Assembly: GCA_016744905.1 (NCBI GenBank)
Contig: JADGDM010000016.1
Location: forward strand, 1-46,338
Length of the DNA stretch: 46,338 bases
Direction: 5' to 3'
From: Sulfurimonadaceae bacterium
Lineage (GTDB): Bacteria > Campylobacterota > Campylobacteria > Campylobacterales > Sulfurimonadaceae
This document shows, piece by piece, positions 44,395 through 46,338 of the stretch. The first letter of the stretch is position 1; the number at the start of each line of letters is the position of its first letter. The position numbers were made by a program, and so were the translations under genes. The notes under the pieces are model-generated. The model had not been told where the DNA came from, ran no database searches, and saw nothing but the letters and a program-made list of their open reading frames with translations.

Positions 44395-45819
44395 TTATGC
44401 CAACTTTTTAGTTACTATCTCGTTGACGACTTGGGGGTTAGCACTTCCTTTACTTGCTTTCATCACTTGACCGACAAAGAAACCAAGAAGTTTTTCTTTA
44501 CCCCCACGATACTGCTCAACCTTGTCCATATTTGCTGCCATGATTTCATCTACCATAGTCTCAATAGCACCGGTATCACTCACCTGTTTTAGACCAAGCT
44601 TTTCGATAATAGCATCAATCTCCATCTCGTTTTCCATTCTATAGTCCAGCACGTCTTTTGCCGCTTTACCAGAGATAGTTTTATCATCAATCGCTTTGAC
44701 AATAGTTGCCAGTGTCTGCGCGCTGATTGGTGAGGTTTCTGGTGTTATTCCACCACTAAGACGTCCTTGAAGCTCAACAGTCAACCAGGTGATTGCATTT
44801 TTAGCACTTGCCCCCTCTGCCATCATTGTTTCAAAGTATTTTGCCCACTCTAGGGATGCAGTTAAAACACCAGCATTGTATTCGCTCATATTGTATTCAC
44901 TTACAAATCTTGCACGCTTTTCATCTGGAAGTTCTGGAATCTTAGAATATTTTTCAAACATCTCATCACTGACTACCGCTTTTAAAAGGTCAGGTTCTGG
45001 GAAATATCTATAGTCTGCCGCTTCTTCTTTTCCACGCATTGATCGAGTCTCTTGTTTTACTTGATCAAACAGACGGGTCTCTTGAGCAATCTCTTCCTCA
45101 TAAGTACCATCTTCCCAAGCATCAATTTGGCGCGCTACTTCAACTTCAATCGCTTTTTCTATGAACTTAAATGAGTTAATATTTTTAATCTCCACACGGG
45201 TATACAGTTTTTCATCCCCTTTAGGACGAATAGAGACATTTACATCAACACGAAATGAGCCCTCTTGCATATTTGCATCACTAATATCAAGATAGCGAAC
45301 AATTGAATGTAATTTTTTAAGATATAAAATCACCTCATCAGAACTTCTCATATCAGGCTCTGAAACGATCTCTAAAAGTGGGGTACCCGCACGGTTAAGA
45401 TCAACCTTAGAGATATCTCCCTCATGAATGTTTTTACCGGCATCTGCTTCAATATGTGCACGATTTATACGAATGGTTTTCTTTGATCCATCCTCTAAAT
45501 CAATTTCTAAAGATCCATGTTCAACAACAGGCGTATAGAGTTGTGTAATTTGATACGAACTAGGACTGTCTGGATAAAAGTATGATTTACGGTCAAAATA
45601 TGAGTCACGATTAATAGTGGCGTCTACTGCTGTTCCAAACATAATTGATTTATGTAAAACTTCTTTATTTAAAACTGGAAGTGCGCCCGGTAGAGCTAAA
45701 CATGTAGGACAAGTATTGGTATTTTGGGTGTGATTAAAACTGGTTGGACAAGAACAAAATAATTTAGTATTGGTATTTAACTGTGTGTGTACTTCTAATC
45801 CTATAACGACTTCAAACAT
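44395..45819 (-). CDS. gatB: Aspartyl/glutamyl-tRNA amidotransferase subunit B
   Basis: The 474-residue subunit of GatCAB corrects Asp-tRNA(Asn) and Glu-tRNA(Gln). It begins [15 protein letters not shown], has the zinc site CSCPTSF....[12 protein letters not shown] (about 22-45), the YRYFPEPDL motif and a C-terminal GatB/YqeY tail domain. Length fits the family. The ATG has AAGGA upstream. It follows the thiE-like gene by 8 bases and precedes the K+ channel gene by 4, so the minus-strand genes from 46338 to 41238 look like one operon. Confidence 0.96.
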   Translation of the reverse strand: MFEVVIGLEVHTQLNTNTKLFCSCPTSFNHTQNTNTCPTCLALPGALPVLNKEVLHKSIMFGTAVDATINRDSYFDRKSYFYPDSPSSYQITQLYTPVVEHGSLEIDLEDGSKKTIRINRAHIEADAGKNIHEGDISKVDLNRAGTPLLEIVSEPDMRSSDEVILYLKKLHSIVRYLDISDANMQEGSFRVDVNVSIRPKGDEKLYTRVEIKNINSFKFIEKAIEVEVARQIDAWEDGTYEEEIAQETRLFDQVKQETRSMRGKEEAADYRYFPEPDLLKAVVSDEMFEKYSKIPELPDEKRARFVSEYNMSEYNAGVLTASLEWAKYFETMMAEGASAKNAITWLTVELQGRLSGGITPETSPISAQTLATIVKAIDDKTISGKAAKDVLDYRMENEMEIDAIIEKLGLKQVSDTGAIETMVDEIMAANMDKVEQYRGGKEKLLGFFVGQVMKASKGSANPQVVNEIVTKKLA

Positions 45820-45827
45820 TACATTCC

Positions 45828-46338
45828 TTAATTTTTCGTAAAATATCTAATTGAGGCAAAGCCATAAACACCAGTAGTTTCTATAGCTTCTATCTGCTCT
45901 TGTGTAACGATTCCACCAAGGGCAAAAATTTTAATGTTTATTTTACCCACAATATCTTTTAAGACGGCTAAACCCTTAGGTTCACCCTTATTTGGAGACT
46001 CAAAAATAGGACTAAAAGTGATGGCATCTGCACCCAATTCCTCAGCGCGCTTTGCTTCGTCTAAAGTGTGTGTACTGATGATGGTAAACAGCCCTGATTT
46101 TTTAGCGCACTTTATCTCATCAAATTGAGTAGACGTAAGATGGACACCTCCTGCATAGAGATTAAGTGCCAAGTCAATATTTCCGTGTAAAATTGCACGC
46201 ACATTAAAATAACTGCAGAGGTCTAAAAATACTTGCGCATACTCAGAATAGGCCTCATTTTGTTTGTCACGATACAAAATGTAATTAATTTTGTGATTTT
46301 GCAAGTGTTGAGTTATGACACTCTTAAACTGATTTATG
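45828..46338 (-). CDS. Thiamine-phosphate synthase/TenI-like protein (5' end outside window)
   Basis: The minus-strand frame is open to the window edge, giving at least 169 residues. The codons before the first possible TTG start (46304) look like real protein ([10 protein letters not shown]), so the start is likely outside. A TIM-barrel of the ThiE/TenI family is indicated by [40 protein letters not shown] and FALGGI. ThiE joins the thiazole and pyrimidine parts of thiamine; the related TenI isomerises the thiazole. The pyrimidine-site signature of true ThiE is only partly present, so the split between the two is open. It appears to lead the gatB operon. Confidence 0.75.
   Translation of the reverse strand, partial: INQFKSVITQHLQNHKINYILYRDKQNEAYSEYAQVFLDLCSYFNVRAILHGNIDLALNLYAGGVHLTSTQFDEIKCAKKSGLFTIISTHTLDEAKRAEELGADAITFSPIFESPNKGEPKGLAVLKDIVGKINIKIFALGGIVTQEQIEAIETTGVYGFASIRYFTKN

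Overview
This AT-rich window reads as chromosome of a free-living, flagellated member of the Campylobacterota (Epsilonproteobacteria), most like Sulfurimonas and its relatives. The reasons are the gene order rny, 5-formyltetrahydrofolate cyclo-ligase, thioredoxin lipoprotein, ftsY, (scar), radA, which I recall as also found in Campylobacter; a CetA/CetB-style split energy-taxis receptor; a DUF3373-type outer-membrane protein; short spacers; and many TTG or GTG starts. The species is inferred, not shown. No rRNA, tRNA, CRISPR array or intact insertion sequence was seen. No stretch over 300 bases lacks a gene or gene remnant.

Layout. 1-700: the tail of an unknown gene and a BrnT/BrnA toxin-antitoxin pair in which both genes carry internal deletions. 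0.7-9.3 kb: an ABC exporter and an OmpR-type response regulator on the minus strand, facing a lipoprotein made of two tandem beta-helix domains, a large TonB-dependent receptor and a small cytochrome c. 9.3-13.2 kb: an ABC-F ATPase and a GGDEF/EAL protein. 13.2-20.8 kb: a 7TM histidine kinase and response regulator, divergent from a six-gene TonB energising operon (DUF3450, long ExbB/TtpC type, short ExbB, ExbD, TonB, TPR protein). 20.8-28.8 kb: two chemoreceptor loci (a PAS protein with a CZB receptor; a receptor with a small secreted protein and an outer-membrane protein), a beta-propeller lipoprotein and a ClbS/DfsB-like protein. 28.7-46.3 kb: mostly housekeeping genes (prmC, M48 protease, rny, ftsY, radA, fliL, acpS, a second ABC-F, gpsA, a K+ channel with a separate RCK protein, gatB, a thiE-like gene), broken between ftsY and radA by a graveyard holding an outer-membrane protein fragment and a decayed MazEF-type pair.

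The most notable system is a putative regulon. Three promoters (the beta-helix lipoprotein, the TonB receptor and the TonB operon) each carry tandem GTAAC units on an exact 11-bp period, with a -10 box starting exactly 15 bp after the start of the last unit. Two of the three arrays lie in the divergent spacer next to a two-component regulatory gene. This geometry is typical of PhoB/OmpR-family activators. The simplest reading is one starvation-induced outer-membrane uptake machine: surface lipoprotein, receptor and dedicated energiser under one regulator. Phosphate is a candidate signal because the repeat resembles Pho boxes, but the substrate is not shown by the sequence.

A second genome-scale signal is the palindrome AGCGCGCT. 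I counted 19 copies by eye, far above what base composition predicts, with none from 1529 to 11420 where the receptor genes lie.
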